From the NCBI RefSeq assembly GCF_001675285.1, contig NZ_LSGQ01000030.1, forward strand, positions 1-64,000: a stretch of DNA of 64,000 nucleotides, in the 5' to 3' direction. Made by a program: the position numbers and the translations under genes. This document shows, one piece after another, positions 1 to 8,848 of the stretch. This stretch comes from Elizabethkingia miricola. GTDB lineage: Bacteria; Bacteroidota; Bacteroidia; Flavobacteriales; Weeksellaceae. The stretch's first letter is position 1. Each line of letters opens with the position of its first letter. The notes beneath the pieces were generated by a model that saw only the letters and a program-made list of their open reading frames with translations, had not been told where the DNA came from and did not search any database.

Positions 1-46
1 CTCAATTACCTCCTGCTCCCATCACAACTCTCATTGTTTAGGACTG

Positions 47-78
47 CAAAAGTAGAAAAACTTCTATAACACACCAAA
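47..78 (-). promoter_or_regulatory. Bacteroidota-type promoter reading out of the window
   Basis: On the minus strand there is TTTG, 20 bases, then TACTTTTG, a full match to the Bacteroidota -33/-7 consensus (TTTG / TAnnTTTG). Transcription would start near position 40 and run leftward out of the window. The only reading frame seen in the remaining bases is ten codons from position 34, so the gene it drives is not visible. Confidence 0.6.
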
Positions 79-315
79 CTTTATTGCTCCTTTTTTAACA
101 TAATATACCTAACTAACTGAATACACGCGAGAAAAATTTAATATTATGTTCACATTGAAAAGATTCACCTTCTTTATATATACGCTACATATCATTGTAT
201 ACGCTTTAAAAACCGGGGTTTTGTTGTAAACTTTAGTCTAAAACTGTTCTTTCTAATAACTCAGATGCCATTTTTTAGCTCTAACACATCCTTTATATAT
301 AGAAGAAAAAGAAAA
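79..315. other. AT-rich intergenic stretch
   Basis: This stretch lies between the leftward promoter and the terminator of the metallophosphoesterase gene. I see no coding frame with convincing composition, no strong hairpin and no repeat. Confidence 0.5.
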
Positions 316-334
316 ATCCGGCTTTACGCCGGAT
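316..334 (-). terminator. Rho-independent terminator of the SusC/SusD/phosphoesterase operon
   Basis: A perfect 7-bp stem (ATCCGGC / GCCGGAT) with a 5-base loop is followed, on the minus strand, by a T-rich tract. It lies about 20 bases beyond the stop codon of the metallophosphoesterase gene. Confidence 0.8.
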
Positions 335-355
335 CTTATATACTATATAGATGTA

Positions 356-1273
356 TTAGTAGTGGTGAACGATATATTCATTCTCGAATGTACCATCATC
401 ATAAAACTTTAAGATTGCATACCCAGGAGGTGTTTCCTGATAATAAAAAGGTTTAGCAGATCGCTTATCTCCTTCCCCCCACCAGAATCCGGACATCGCA
501 CCATTACAGAAATAGTACACATCATTGTACCAAGCTCTATCCAAAAGATGCTGATGCCCACTAAGGCATCCTTTTACTTTATCTTTATGTTTATAGAAAA
601 GGTCTTTTAATGCTACATGATCTTTGTGCTGTCCTCCTTCAAAGGTTCCGGTAACCGTAAGTATTGGATAGTGTGACATAATAAGTGCATATTCTCCCTG
701 AGGAATATTCTCCAATTCCTGTTTCAACCAGTTCATTTGTTCTGGATCCAATGTCACACCAGAATTATTACCATCTAACATAATAAAATGCCATTTCCCT
801 TTTCTAGCGCTATAATAGCGATTAGGCATTTTAAGTCTTTTAGCTGCATAAGGCACGCCATACATTTCATCTGATTTGCCGCCGGCCCACCAGATATCAT
901 GATTTCCTACACAACTGTACATATCATAATCTGCAATTTCTTTGATACAGGTATCCCAGGCATTCCACTGATCATAGACCTCCTGACGAGTAGAATTATC
1001 TCTGTCAACAGCCATAATAGAATCTCCGGTATTAAGGAAGAAATCCACTTTCTTTGTTTTCACTTCTTTCAGGCATTTCACAAAGCGTTCCATAACCTTA
1101 GGATCAGCCGGCAAGTGTACATCTGTTATATGAGCTACTGTCAGCAAAAGTTTCTTTTTCAGATTTACATCTTTGTCTTTCTGAGTTGCCGCTAAAAGAT
1201 TGGTAGCTGTTCCACCTAACATAAGAGCTGAAGCTGCTAGCGGAACTTTTGCCAAAAACTTTCTTCTTTTCAT
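356..1273 (-). CDS. Exported calcineurin-like metallophosphoesterase
   Basis: This 305-residue protein is a predicted secreted metal-dependent phosphoesterase. The N-terminus carries a twin-arginine-like signal (RRKFLA followed by a hydrophobic stretch, residues 3-28). The calcineurin-fold metal ligands are all visible: DVH (51-53), GDS (83-85), GNHD (123-126), SHYP (200-203) and GHQH (239-242), so it should be active. It is the last gene of a SusC-SusD-phosphoesterase operon, which suggests that it releases phosphate or trims a phosphodiester from the compound the SusCD pair imports. Given the phosphonatase-like and amine-oxidase-like genes on the far side of the regulator, a phosphonolipid or phosphoethanolamine-type substrate is possible. 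That is inference; the family alone does not fix the substrate. Confidence 0.85.
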   Translation of the reverse strand: MKRRKFLAKVPLAASALMLGGTATNLLAATQKDKDVNLKKKLLLTVAHITDVHLPADPKVMERFVKCLKEVKTKKVDFFLNTGDSIMAVDRDNSTRQEVYDQWNAWDTCIKEIADYDMYSCVGNHDIWWAGGKSDEMYGVPYAAKRLKMPNRYYSARKGKWHFIMLDGNNSGVTLDPEQMNWLKQELENIPQGEYALIMSHYPILTVTGTFEGGQHKDHVALKDLFYKHKDKVKGCLSGHQHLLDRAWYNDVYYFCNGAMSGFWWGEGDKRSAKPFYYQETPPGYAILKFYDDGTFENEYIVHHY

Positions 1274-1328
1274 GGTTTATTGTTATGTTTCTGTAAAATT
1301 AATATTTGTATTTCAGATTTTATATTAT

Positions 1329-3119
1329 CTACCACCCCGGAGATTGTTTAAGCTTAGGATTAAGAATCAATTGACTTGCCGGTATCGGAAGATAGTAATA
1401 TTTAGGGTCAATAAATGTTCTTGGCAGTCGTCTGTCTTTTTCAAACATAATATTACCTGAAGTACCTCCTGAAAGATAGAAAACACCATCGGAAATATAA
1501 AATTTGGTCAGTTTAGCTCTGATATCCGCAGGAATATTACTCAATGGATCTTCTTTCCCAGGAGCTTCAAGAATCGCAATATCCGGTTTACCATCACCCG
1601 TTACATCCATTGCTCCAAGTGCCGGAGTATAAATACCTTTAGAAGCTTGTCCCAATAATGCTCCGGACTTCCAACGGAATAAATCATCCAATCGTTTGTC
1701 TTCACAAGCCAATTCTACACGACGCTCGCGTCTGATTTCTAAAAGAACGCCTCTGTTTCCTCCATTAATATTAGGATATTGTTTTACAAGATAGTTATCA
1801 GGTGTTGCATTGGCTGCCAGCATAGAAAGATCTGGCATCTTCACTCTTCTACGCAAAAGATTCACAGTATTGTCGAGATCTCCCTGCGTTAAAATTCCTA
1901 ATTCTGCTTTTGCTTCTGCATTAACTAATAATACCTCAGCAAACCTATATATAGGAAGGTCTGTATAATTCAGTTCCCATCCTCCTCTTAATGAGGGATC
2001 TCTCGGATAGAATTTAATTTGAAGATATCCACCAAAAGCAGGCTGGAGCATATAAGGATCACCATTCGGAATTGTTGCATACCCCGGAGGCATAATCGTT
2101 TCTGCCATACGTGGATCACGGTTGGCAAATACTTCAGTAAATGTTTTCTTATCATAATCTGTAACTGAAGTAAAAGGCGTTCCGTCATTCATCAGGAATT
2201 CATCTGCAAGGCTTCCACTCAGCGCCCATTGCCATCCCAATACTGTATGAGTATTATTACTTACTCCCTGATCTTTATTATTTTTTTGCAAGAAAATAAC
2301 TTCCTTGTTACCAGCAAGACTATTACTGGCAAACAATGCCCGGAAATCTTCAGCTCCTTTTCCTGTATTATAGATACTGAATCCACCATTACTGATAATA
2401 TCCTGAGAGGCAGTTACAGCACGGTTAAGAAATTTAGCAGCCGTATTCTGCAAACCTAACTCATCATGATATTTTCTAAATGTACCTTCATACAATGCAA
2501 CTCTGGACAACAATGTAAGCGCAGCCCATTTCGTAATCATGGTATTATTTGTTTTTGCCGGCAATACATTAGCAGATGCATATTCCAGGTCACCCATCAC
2601 AGAATCCATCACCAAGACTCTCGGATCTTTAGGCTTATATAATGCATCATCTGTATCCCCTAGTACATTAGAATACCATGGAACATCTCCATACTTTTTC
2701 ACCATATTGAAATAGAAATTGGCTCTGAAAAATTTAGCAACTCCTTTGTAATGTCTTATCAATGATTGATCGCCTTTCGCTTTTACAGAATTTTCAATCA
2801 TATAGTTAATAGACCGAAGCTGTTTCCACTCCCATCCGTCTATATTCGCCGGTGTAATAGACCCTCTTAAAAGATTATCTGTATTACTGGCGCCGGTATA
2901 AACTGATATATTGTCTGAAAACACATCGGTATACGGTGCTGAAATATAACTGTAAAAACCATTGGTATAGGTCTCTAAATCCTGAGGATTATTAAAAAAG
3001 TTTTCTTTTGTAATGTCTGTTATCGGATCTTTTTGCAGAAAATCGCTTTCACAGGACATTAAGGATAAGCTCGCTAGTATAGCTAAAACTCCTGTAGATA
3101 TATAGGTGTTTAGTTTCAT
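1329..3119 (-). CDS. SusD/RagB-family nutrient-binding outer-membrane lipoprotein
   Basis: This 596-residue protein has a lipoprotein signal peptide ending in the lipobox-like LMSC (Cys about residue 23), followed by the SusD-type helical scaffold. The C-terminal region contains the typical RRERRVELACE stretch and the closing FIDPKYYYLPIP segment that marks RagB/SusD proteins. SusD proteins cap a SusC TonB-dependent channel at the cell surface and bind the ligand. The gene lies 27 bases downstream of the susC homologue and is clearly co-transcribed with it. No glycoside hydrolase is linked to the pair; a phosphoesterase follows instead, so the ligand need not be a glycan. Confidence 0.92.
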   Translation of the reverse strand: MKLNTYISTGVLAILASLSLMSCESDFLQKDPITDITKENFFNNPQDLETYTNGFYSYISAPYTDVFSDNISVYTGASNTDNLLRGSITPANIDGWEWKQLRSINYMIENSVKAKGDQSLIRHYKGVAKFFRANFYFNMVKKYGDVPWYSNVLGDTDDALYKPKDPRVLVMDSVMGDLEYASANVLPAKTNNTMITKWAALTLLSRVALYEGTFRKYHDELGLQNTAAKFLNRAVTASQDIISNGGFSIYNTGKGAEDFRALFASNSLAGNKEVIFLQKNNKDQGVSNNTHTVLGWQWALSGSLADEFLMNDGTPFTSVTDYDKKTFTEVFANRDPRMAETIMPPGYATIPNGDPYMLQPAFGGYLQIKFYPRDPSLRGGWELNYTDLPIYRFAEVLLVNAEAKAELGILTQGDLDNTVNLLRRRVKMPDLSMLAANATPDNYLVKQYPNINGGNRGVLLEIRRERRVELACEDKRLDDLFRWKSGALLGQASKGIYTPALGAMDVTGDGKPDIAILEAPGKEDPLSNIPADIRAKLTKFYISDGVFYLSGGTSGNIMFEKDRRLPRTFIDPKYYYLPIPASQLILNPKLKQSPGW

Positions 3120-3146
3120 TTTTATATGCTTAAGAAATTATAGATA

Positions 3147-6143
3147 TTAAAAGTTTAAGTTCATACCAAATGAGTATGTTCTCTGAAAAGGATAAGCTGC
3201 TGTTTGCCCAAGAGTCTCAGGATCAAGTTTTACTTTTAGTCGTGACCATTCGAATATATTTTCTGCACTGAAATAGAAGCGAATCTTATTGAAATGCATT
3301 TTAGAAGTATCTTTCAGCGGCAGGGAGTAACCTAAAGTCACATTCTTTACACGAACATAGGAAGCGTCCTGCATATAACGTTTATTTGGAATGCCCAGCT
3401 GCTGCATGTTATCTTCTGCCGTATAAGCTCTTACTGCAGGGAAGTATCCGTTAGGATTATCCGGTGTCCAATGATCAAGATTTTGCTGTGTTACGTTAGT
3501 CCACGGCTGTGCATAAACACCCCAAAAGTAAATTGTTCCTGCGCCAGGATACCAGTCTCTTTTCCCAACCCCTTGTAAGAAGATTCGCAAATCTATTCCT
3601 TTCCATTCTCCGGATAAATCTAAACTAAATGGAAAACGAGCGGATGTATTCCCAACTACATATAAATCTCCAGGATTATTTACTGTCTTATCGCCCATGT
3701 CTACTTTACCATCACCATTACGATCTCTGAATTTTGGATCTCCCGGATAGAATCTGTAAGATTGATCATCAGTACCCATTGCAGTCTGATTAGGATGATT
3801 TTTAATATCTGCCTCATCTTTAAAGAAGCCCTCTATCTCAGCTCCCCAAATTTCACCGATTTCCTGACCTTCATAATAACGGGCGAAGAATTTTGAAGGA
3901 TTATCAAATCTTGTAATATAGGATCGACTGTCTGCTAATGTAAATGCCACATTATAACGGAAAGGAGAACCTGCCAATTTAAACTGATCATTCCAGCCTA
4001 ATCTAAGTTCCCAGCCTTTAGTCTTAAGGTCTCCAGCATTTACATTAGGCTCAAGTGTTCCAAAAACATTGGGCAGAATTTTCCCCCCAACTAACATGTC
4101 TTTGGTATAACGCGTATATTTATCAAAATTAAGTTGTAACCTGTTATTGAAGAATGCCAGATCAGCACCGAAGTTTACCGTTGAGATTCTTTCCCATGTA
4201 AAATTATCGGAAACTGCACCCGGAGCATATACAGCAGTTGGACGGCCATCTCCCAGAATTTGTCCCACAGTGCCTTTTCCTAAAGTTGGGATATATGGAT
4301 AAGCATTCGTATCCTGCAACTTATCTCTTACATCTTGGTTCCCCAAAGCTCCATAAGATCCTCTGAATTTTAGCAAGTTAAGACCAATTGTATTTTTCAC
4401 TCCTGCAAAGAAGTTCTCATCCGACACTACCCAGCCTGCGGATGCCGATGGAAAAAAGCCCCAACGGTGACCTTTCGGGAATCTGGAAGAACCATCATAA
4501 CGACCATTTAATTCCAACAGGTATTTATTCTTAAAGTTATAAGCTGCTCTATAATAAAATCCTTGTAATGCCCATTCTATAATCCTTTCGGTTTCTTCCA
4601 TCATTCCTGTACTCAATCCAATAGAAGGCAATGAAGGAGATATTATATTATTCCTCTTTGCCATAAAGTAAGAATACTTGTTATATTCCTGATTAAACCC
4701 ACCTAATAGTTGAATGTAATGATCTCCAAAATTCTTATGGAAATCGGTATATACATTATATACATAGTATTTACCTGACACATTTTCATTTTTAGCCCAC
4801 GATGCTGTAGAGCCTGTGTAAGATATCGGCTGTATTGGTCCGGTTTTATAGGCTACAGGAATATCATAAGAACGGGTTAAAGATGATGTATTTTTAAAAG
4901 ATGCTTCCGCTTTTAAGTCCCATATCTTCTTAATAAGAGATGCATTAGCTGTAAAAGAGATTAAGGATTGCCTGAATTCATTCTTAGAGCGTCCGCCATC
5001 CTGCAATCTTCCCAAGATACTGGCTCCGTCCTTTGTCCAGGTACCATCTGGGTTTTTAGGTACACTTAGAGATGGTGTACGGTTTACATTCCAAAAGAAA
5101 AGGTCATCTATAAATACCGGAGAATCATAATCCGAAAAAGTCAAAGCTGTATTTGTAGATAAATCTAACCATGGATTGATATTAAGATCTACCTTACCTC
5201 TCATGTTATATCTGTTATAGATATCATTACCATATCGAAGCATTCCATCCTGGCGGTAGTATTCCCCTGAAAGTAAATAACCAACTTTATCCAACTTTCT
5301 GGATATACTGATGTTATTGGTAAAAGTAGGTGCTGTATCGTTATATGCTTCTTTCAGCCAGTTAGTCGATCCGTAGTAGGCCCATGAATTAGGGTCTGAA
5401 GGACTCAGAATTACACGGGGAAGATTTGGATTATTGGCAATCTGCCTGGCATATTCTCTTTCATTTTCCGGAAAGAGGTTATATAAGGGAGTTGCTGCGT
5501 CATGCTTATACTGCATAACAGTCAGAGGATCCGTTACAAGTTCAGGCAACCTGCCTACCGTTCTGTATGCCGTATTGGTATTTACAGATACATTCAGCTG
5601 ACTTCCTTTAGCACTTTTAGTAGTAATCAATACTACACCAAAAGAGCCTCTCGCTCCATATATTGCAGCTGATGCTGCATCCTTGAGTACGGAAACACTT
5701 TCTATATCCGCTGGATTTAGTCTCGCAAGATCCTGGCCGCTGTAAGGAACATTATCTACCAAAATTAAGGGGTCTCCTCCATTTACACTGGTGAACCCCC
5801 TTACATTAAAGCCAGCAGCAGTAGTTGCTCTACCATTGTCTATGGTAATATTGAGGTTAGGAATAAGTCCTTGCAAACCTGCACCGATATTGGTGATAGG
5901 CCTGTTTTCCAGCTTCTTTGCTGAAACCATATCTACGGCACCGGTAAGGTTAACTTTTTTCTGTTTTCCAAAACCGACAACAACTACCTCATCTATATCT
6001 TTAGATCTGGATAATGTGTCCGTTTTTTTGGAATTTTCTTTCTTTAAAGGTATTTGCTGGGCTATAGCAGTGTAGGAAGTACACAGGAAAAACGCAATAG
6101 CGACCTTCAAAGAGCCTTGGGCAATAATCGAGCTTCTTCTCAT
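3147..6143 (-). CDS. SusC/RagA-family TonB-linked outer-membrane receptor
   Basis: This 998-residue protein has a signal peptide (about residues 1-28), a TonB-box-like IDEVVVVGFG (about 50-59), a plug domain with the family motif LKDAASAAIYGARG, and a long beta-barrel ending in aromatic-rich SFGMNLNF. The N-terminal carboxypeptidase-D-like domain present in most SusC proteins is missing: the signal peptide runs almost directly into the TonB box, so this is a short-form SusC. It is the first gene of the operon with the susD homologue and the phosphoesterase, and it is transcribed divergently from the XRE-cupin regulator, the probable controller. The start codon is ATG, directly followed by MRRSSIIAQG and a hydrophobic core. 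Confidence 0.92.
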   Translation of the reverse strand: MRRSSIIAQGSLKVAIAFFLCTSYTAIAQQIPLKKENSKKTDTLSRSKDIDEVVVVGFGKQKKVNLTGAVDMVSAKKLENRPITNIGAGLQGLIPNLNITIDNGRATTAAGFNVRGFTSVNGGDPLILVDNVPYSGQDLARLNPADIESVSVLKDAASAAIYGARGSFGVVLITTKSAKGSQLNVSVNTNTAYRTVGRLPELVTDPLTVMQYKHDAATPLYNLFPENEREYARQIANNPNLPRVILSPSDPNSWAYYGSTNWLKEAYNDTAPTFTNNISISRKLDKVGYLLSGEYYRQDGMLRYGNDIYNRYNMRGKVDLNINPWLDLSTNTALTFSDYDSPVFIDDLFFWNVNRTPSLSVPKNPDGTWTKDGASILGRLQDGGRSKNEFRQSLISFTANASLIKKIWDLKAEASFKNTSSLTRSYDIPVAYKTGPIQPISYTGSTASWAKNENVSGKYYVYNVYTDFHKNFGDHYIQLLGGFNQEYNKYSYFMAKRNNIISPSLPSIGLSTGMMEETERIIEWALQGFYYRAAYNFKNKYLLELNGRYDGSSRFPKGHRWGFFPSASAGWVVSDENFFAGVKNTIGLNLLKFRGSYGALGNQDVRDKLQDTNAYPYIPTLGKGTVGQILGDGRPTAVYAPGAVSDNFTWERISTVNFGADLAFFNNRLQLNFDKYTRYTKDMLVGGKILPNVFGTLEPNVNAGDLKTKGWELRLGWNDQFKLAGSPFRYNVAFTLADSRSYITRFDNPSKFFARYYEGQEIGEIWGAEIEGFFKDEADIKNHPNQTAMGTDDQSYRFYPGDPKFRDRNGDGKVDMGDKTVNNPGDLYVVGNTSARFPFSLDLSGEWKGIDLRIFLQGVGKRDWYPGAGTIYFWGVYAQPWTNVTQQNLDHWTPDNPNGYFPAVRAYTAEDNMQQLGIPNKRYMQDASYVRVKNVTLGYSLPLKDTSKMHFNKIRFYFSAENIFEWSRLKVKLDPETLGQTAAYPFQRTYSFGMNLNF

Positions 6144-6222
6144 GGTTTAAGTTTAATTATTAGAATTATTGTTTATTAAATTTTTATATAAATAAGCACT
6201 ACTAACAGCAATATACCTTCGG

Positions 6223-6253
6223 CAAATGAAGACGCAATTAAGTCACTTTCCAA
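6223..6253 (-). promoter_or_regulatory. Candidate promoter of the SusC operon
   Basis: On the minus strand TTGG, 19 bases, then TTCATTTG approximates the Bacteroidota -33/-7 pattern with one mismatch in each box. It lies about 80 bases upstream of the susC start in the divergent region shared with the XRE-cupin regulator. Confidence 0.4.
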
Positions 6254-6426
6254 GCAATTTTGTAATACAATATTGACATACTTTAGTATTAAATTGCCCT
6301 CCTCACAGCTCCCTGAAAAACCCTCTTTTTCCGTTTACTTTTTCTGGTTTTATTTGTACAGTAATTCACAGAAAACAATCAAAATTTATATCTTTAAAGC
6401 CCCAATATTTTTTGGAGAGCTGAAAT

Positions 6427-7002
6427 ATGGAAGATTACATTATTACTGTTGGAAAGAGAATCAAACAAATACGAAAGGATAAAAAGCTTACAATTAATGA
6501 CATTGCACAAAGAGCTGATGTAAGCAACGGTCTTATTTCCCGCGTGGAAAATGGACGTACGATTCCCTCCCTGCCCGTATTATTTTCTCTGATTTCCGCT
6601 CTGGAAACAGATATTGCCCTATTCTTCAAAGATCTTCCTGTGCAATCCAAAAACCCTTTCCTTGTCTTTAGGAAAGAAGAAATGACGCTGATTGAAAAGG
6701 AAGAGAATGCTGAAGGTTTTATATATCAGCATATATTCAGTAAGCAATTCCCTTTTGTAGGCTTCGAATGTGTACTATTAGAAGTACATCCAAATTCAAA
6801 AAGAGAACAGGTGGTTACCGATGCATTTGAATTTAAGTTTATAATCTCGGGAGAGTGTACTTATATCATTGGTGAAGAAGAAGTTCTGCTGAAACAGGGC
6901 GATTCTATATTTTTTGACGGAAGAATTCCGCATGTCCCTGTAAACAGAGGAAACCTCTCCTCCACTATGCTCGTTGTTTATTTCTATATTAACCCGGAAT
7001 AA
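6427..7002 (+). CDS. XRE-family transcriptional regulator with C-terminal cupin sensor
   Basis: This 191-residue protein has an N-terminal XRE helix-turn-helix (about residues 8-62; RIKQIRKDKKLTINDIAQRA then VSNGLISRVENG) and a C-terminal cupin_2 barrel (about 115-190; KQGDSIFFDGRIPHVPVN). This architecture is typical of regulators of small-molecule catabolism in which the cupin senses the effector. It sits between, and divergent or convergent to, the two halves of the putative phosphonate locus, so it probably controls both. Its 3' end overlaps the 3' end of the phosphonatase-like gene by 14 bp on the opposite strand. Confidence 0.88.
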   Translation: MEDYIITVGKRIKQIRKDKKLTINDIAQRADVSNGLISRVENGRTIPSLPVLFSLISALETDIALFFKDLPVQSKNPFLVFRKEEMTLIEKEENAEGFIYQHIFSKQFPFVGFECVLLEVHPNSKREQVVTDAFEFKFIISGECTYIIGEEEVLLKQGDSIFFDGRIPHVPVNRGNLSSTMLVVYFYINPE

Positions 7003-7675
7003 TATGATCCAGATCCGCCAGCGAATCCAGAATATAATCCGGATTGGCAGCCTGTAACTGCTCTCGGGTCTGTGCTCCGCTTAATACACCTATTGTAATT
7101 CCGCAACCGGCATTTTTCCCTTCTTCTATATCAATTTCGGAGTCCCCTGCCTTTAACACAGACTGACTATCATCTATGGTTAAATTTTTCATCGCTTTAT
7201 AGATCATATCCGGATGCGGACGACCATTCAGTACATCGTCTGCAGTAATCACAGTGTCTATATCACGTCCATTTTCCCAGCCTACCTGCTGAAGAAGTTT
7301 ATTAGCTGTTTTTGAATCGTAGCCAGTATTAAGTGCTACTTTGATTCCTTTGGATCTTAATCTCGCAAACAATTCAGGTACTCCTTTTACAGGTTTTACC
7401 TGCACTTCATCATATGCCTGTTCCAGAGCCTTCTGGAAGTGTGTAAATATGATCCCTGCCTGCTGTTCCGTATTTTGTTCCCCCGTACAGTTTTCCAGTA
7501 CATCTTTTATGGCTTGTTGTTTTTCTTTTCCTGCTCCATATTGTAATACTTCTTCCAGGCTTACATTATATCCATATTCATTTATTGCCTTCTGTACTGT
7601 TTTATAGACCAGATTATCTTCGTCTATTGTTGTTCCTGCCATATCAAAAACAACCAGTTTTATTTTCTTCTCCAT
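6989..7675 (-). CDS. Phosphonatase-like HAD hydrolase (PhnX-related)
   Basis: This 228-residue HAD-superfamily protein has motif I reading DMAGTT (Asp11 nucleophile). The second Asp of the usual DxD is replaced by Ala, the signature shared with phosphonoacetaldehyde hydrolase. The cap domain and the later motifs (NTGYDS; GDSEIDIEEGKNAG) are present. The position of the Schiff-base lysine of true PhnX is not clearly conserved (GKEKQQ occupies that area). This fits the PhnX-like clade (TIGR03351 type) that is known to co-occur with a FAD oxidoreductase of the next gene's kind. A C-P bond cleavage role is inferred. It is the last gene of the transporter-oxidoreductase-hydrolase operon. Confidence 0.78.
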   Translation of the reverse strand: MEKKIKLVVFDMAGTTIDEDNLVYKTVQKAINEYGYNVSLEEVLQYGAGKEKQQAIKDVLENCTGEQNTEQQAGIIFTHFQKALEQAYDEVQVKPVKGVPELFARLRSKGIKVALNTGYDSKTANKLLQQVGWENGRDIDTVITADDVLNGRPHPDMIYKAMKNLTIDDSQSVLKAGDSEIDIEEGKNAGCGITIGVLSGAQTREQLQAANPDYILDSLADLDHIIPG

Positions 7676-7690
7676 TCTCTATCGCTTATA

Positions 7691-8848
7691 TTACATTAAA
7701 AGTTTATTGATATTTTCTTTGGAATAACCTGCACTTCCAGTCATTCCTTTACCACCGATACCTGTGACAATATGAATTTGTCCGCCAATTGAATGCTCGA
7801 ACACATCGTGGTTTTTACATTGTGAATAAATTCCGAACCATTGTCTCTGAATTTCATAGGTAGGAAGATCTACTATTTTTCTGGCTTCTGCCAGCATAAA
7901 AGCATTGATGTCTTCTTTAATATCATATCCAAGGTCATCCATGTCCTTTACATCTGCATACTCATGAGAATCTCCTATTATGACCGATCCGTCTGCAGCT
8001 TGCTTGAAAAGGATATGCACCCCCCATTTCTTCTCAGGTGTATCTTTCTCTTCTCTTGATTTGATCTCATTAAAAGACGGACACTCGTGGAAGCTTTCAT
8101 ATCTGCGGATACTAAGTCCCGTTAATACTGATCCAGGCAAAATATAATCAGATGGCTGCGGTACTGTCTGCAACATTTGCAGTTTGGTAACCTCCAGATC
8201 ACTTTGTGCAAATAGTTCCGGATATAGTGTTTTGAACTCACTACCATTACAAATGATAACATTGTGTGCTAAAAGCTTATTCCCTAAAGAAGTCAGAACT
8301 TCAGCTTTTCCATTTTGTACCGAACAATTAATTACCTGTTGATATGTTAACAGCTTTAATCCTTTCTCTTGTACCAGATAAGCCTGTAACCTATGAATCA
8401 TAGTGCGAGGCTCTACTGTAATTTCCTCCGGAAAGAACAGTCCGGCTTTTACATAGTCCGTACGAAGTCCCGGATATTTGGACAAACACTCTTCTTTTGT
8501 AAGAAGTACCGACGAATAGTCATTGTTTTTATTGATCTGATACAACTCTTCTATCAGAGCCACTTCTTCATCATTGGAGGCAAAATAAGCCGACCCATTC
8601 TGACGAATTGTAATATCAAATTTACTTTGTAGCTCTTTGTAAATCTGCAAACTTTCTCTTCCATAGTTTTGCCATTTAGTATCCATTCCGGAAGGAACTA
8701 CCTGTCCAAAATTACGGGTTGTAGCACTTTGAGGAGCTTTATCTTTCTCCAGAACTGCTACTTTAAGTCCTTTTTCCAAAGCATGATATGCATGGAAGGT
8801 TCCCAGAACTCCGCCCCCGATTACTATAAGGTCAAATTCGTTTTCCAT
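7691..8848 (-). CDS. FAD-dependent amine oxidoreductase (TIGR03364-like)
   Basis: This 385-residue DAO-fold flavoprotein has an N-terminal dinucleotide-binding motif VIGGGVLGTFHAYHALEKG (about residues 9-27) and a C-terminal GIGGKGMTGSAG that closes the FAD site. The family most like it, TIGR03364, is defined by association with PhnX-like hydrolases and has been proposed to deaminate an aminophosphonate oxidatively. In this model the enzyme would make an aldehyde that the downstream HAD protein cleaves. Its start overlaps the end of the transporter gene by 25 bp and it ends 15 bp before the HAD gene, so the three are translationally linked. The substrate is inferred from this context. Confidence 0.75.
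   Translation of the reverse strand: MENEFDLIVIGGGVLGTFHAYHALEKGLKVAVLEKDKAPQSATTRNFGQVVPSGMDTKWQNYGRESLQIYKELQSKFDITIRQNGSAYFASNDEEVALIEELYQINKNNDYSSVLLTKEECLSKYPGLRTDYVKAGLFFPEEITVEPRTMIHRLQAYLVQEKGLKLLTYQQVINCSVQNGKAEVLTSLGNKLLAHNVIICNGSEFKTLYPELFAQSDLEVTKLQMLQTVPQPSDYILPGSVLTGLSIRRYESFHECPSFNEIKSREEKDTPEKKWGVHILFKQAADGSVIIGDSHEYADVKDMDDLGYDIKEDINAFMLAEARKIVDLPTYEIQRQWFGIYSQCKNHDVFEHSIGGQIHIVTGIGGKGMTGSAGYSKENINKLLM

Noticed and set aside
1-34. Ten-codon frame on the minus strand just after the leftward promoter
   Set aside because: It is too short and ends at once; it is more likely an untranslated leader of a gene outside the window.
899-1195. 98-codon open frame opposite the metallophosphoesterase
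   Set aside because: It is antisense to a clear gene with intact motifs and has no family features; a shadow frame.
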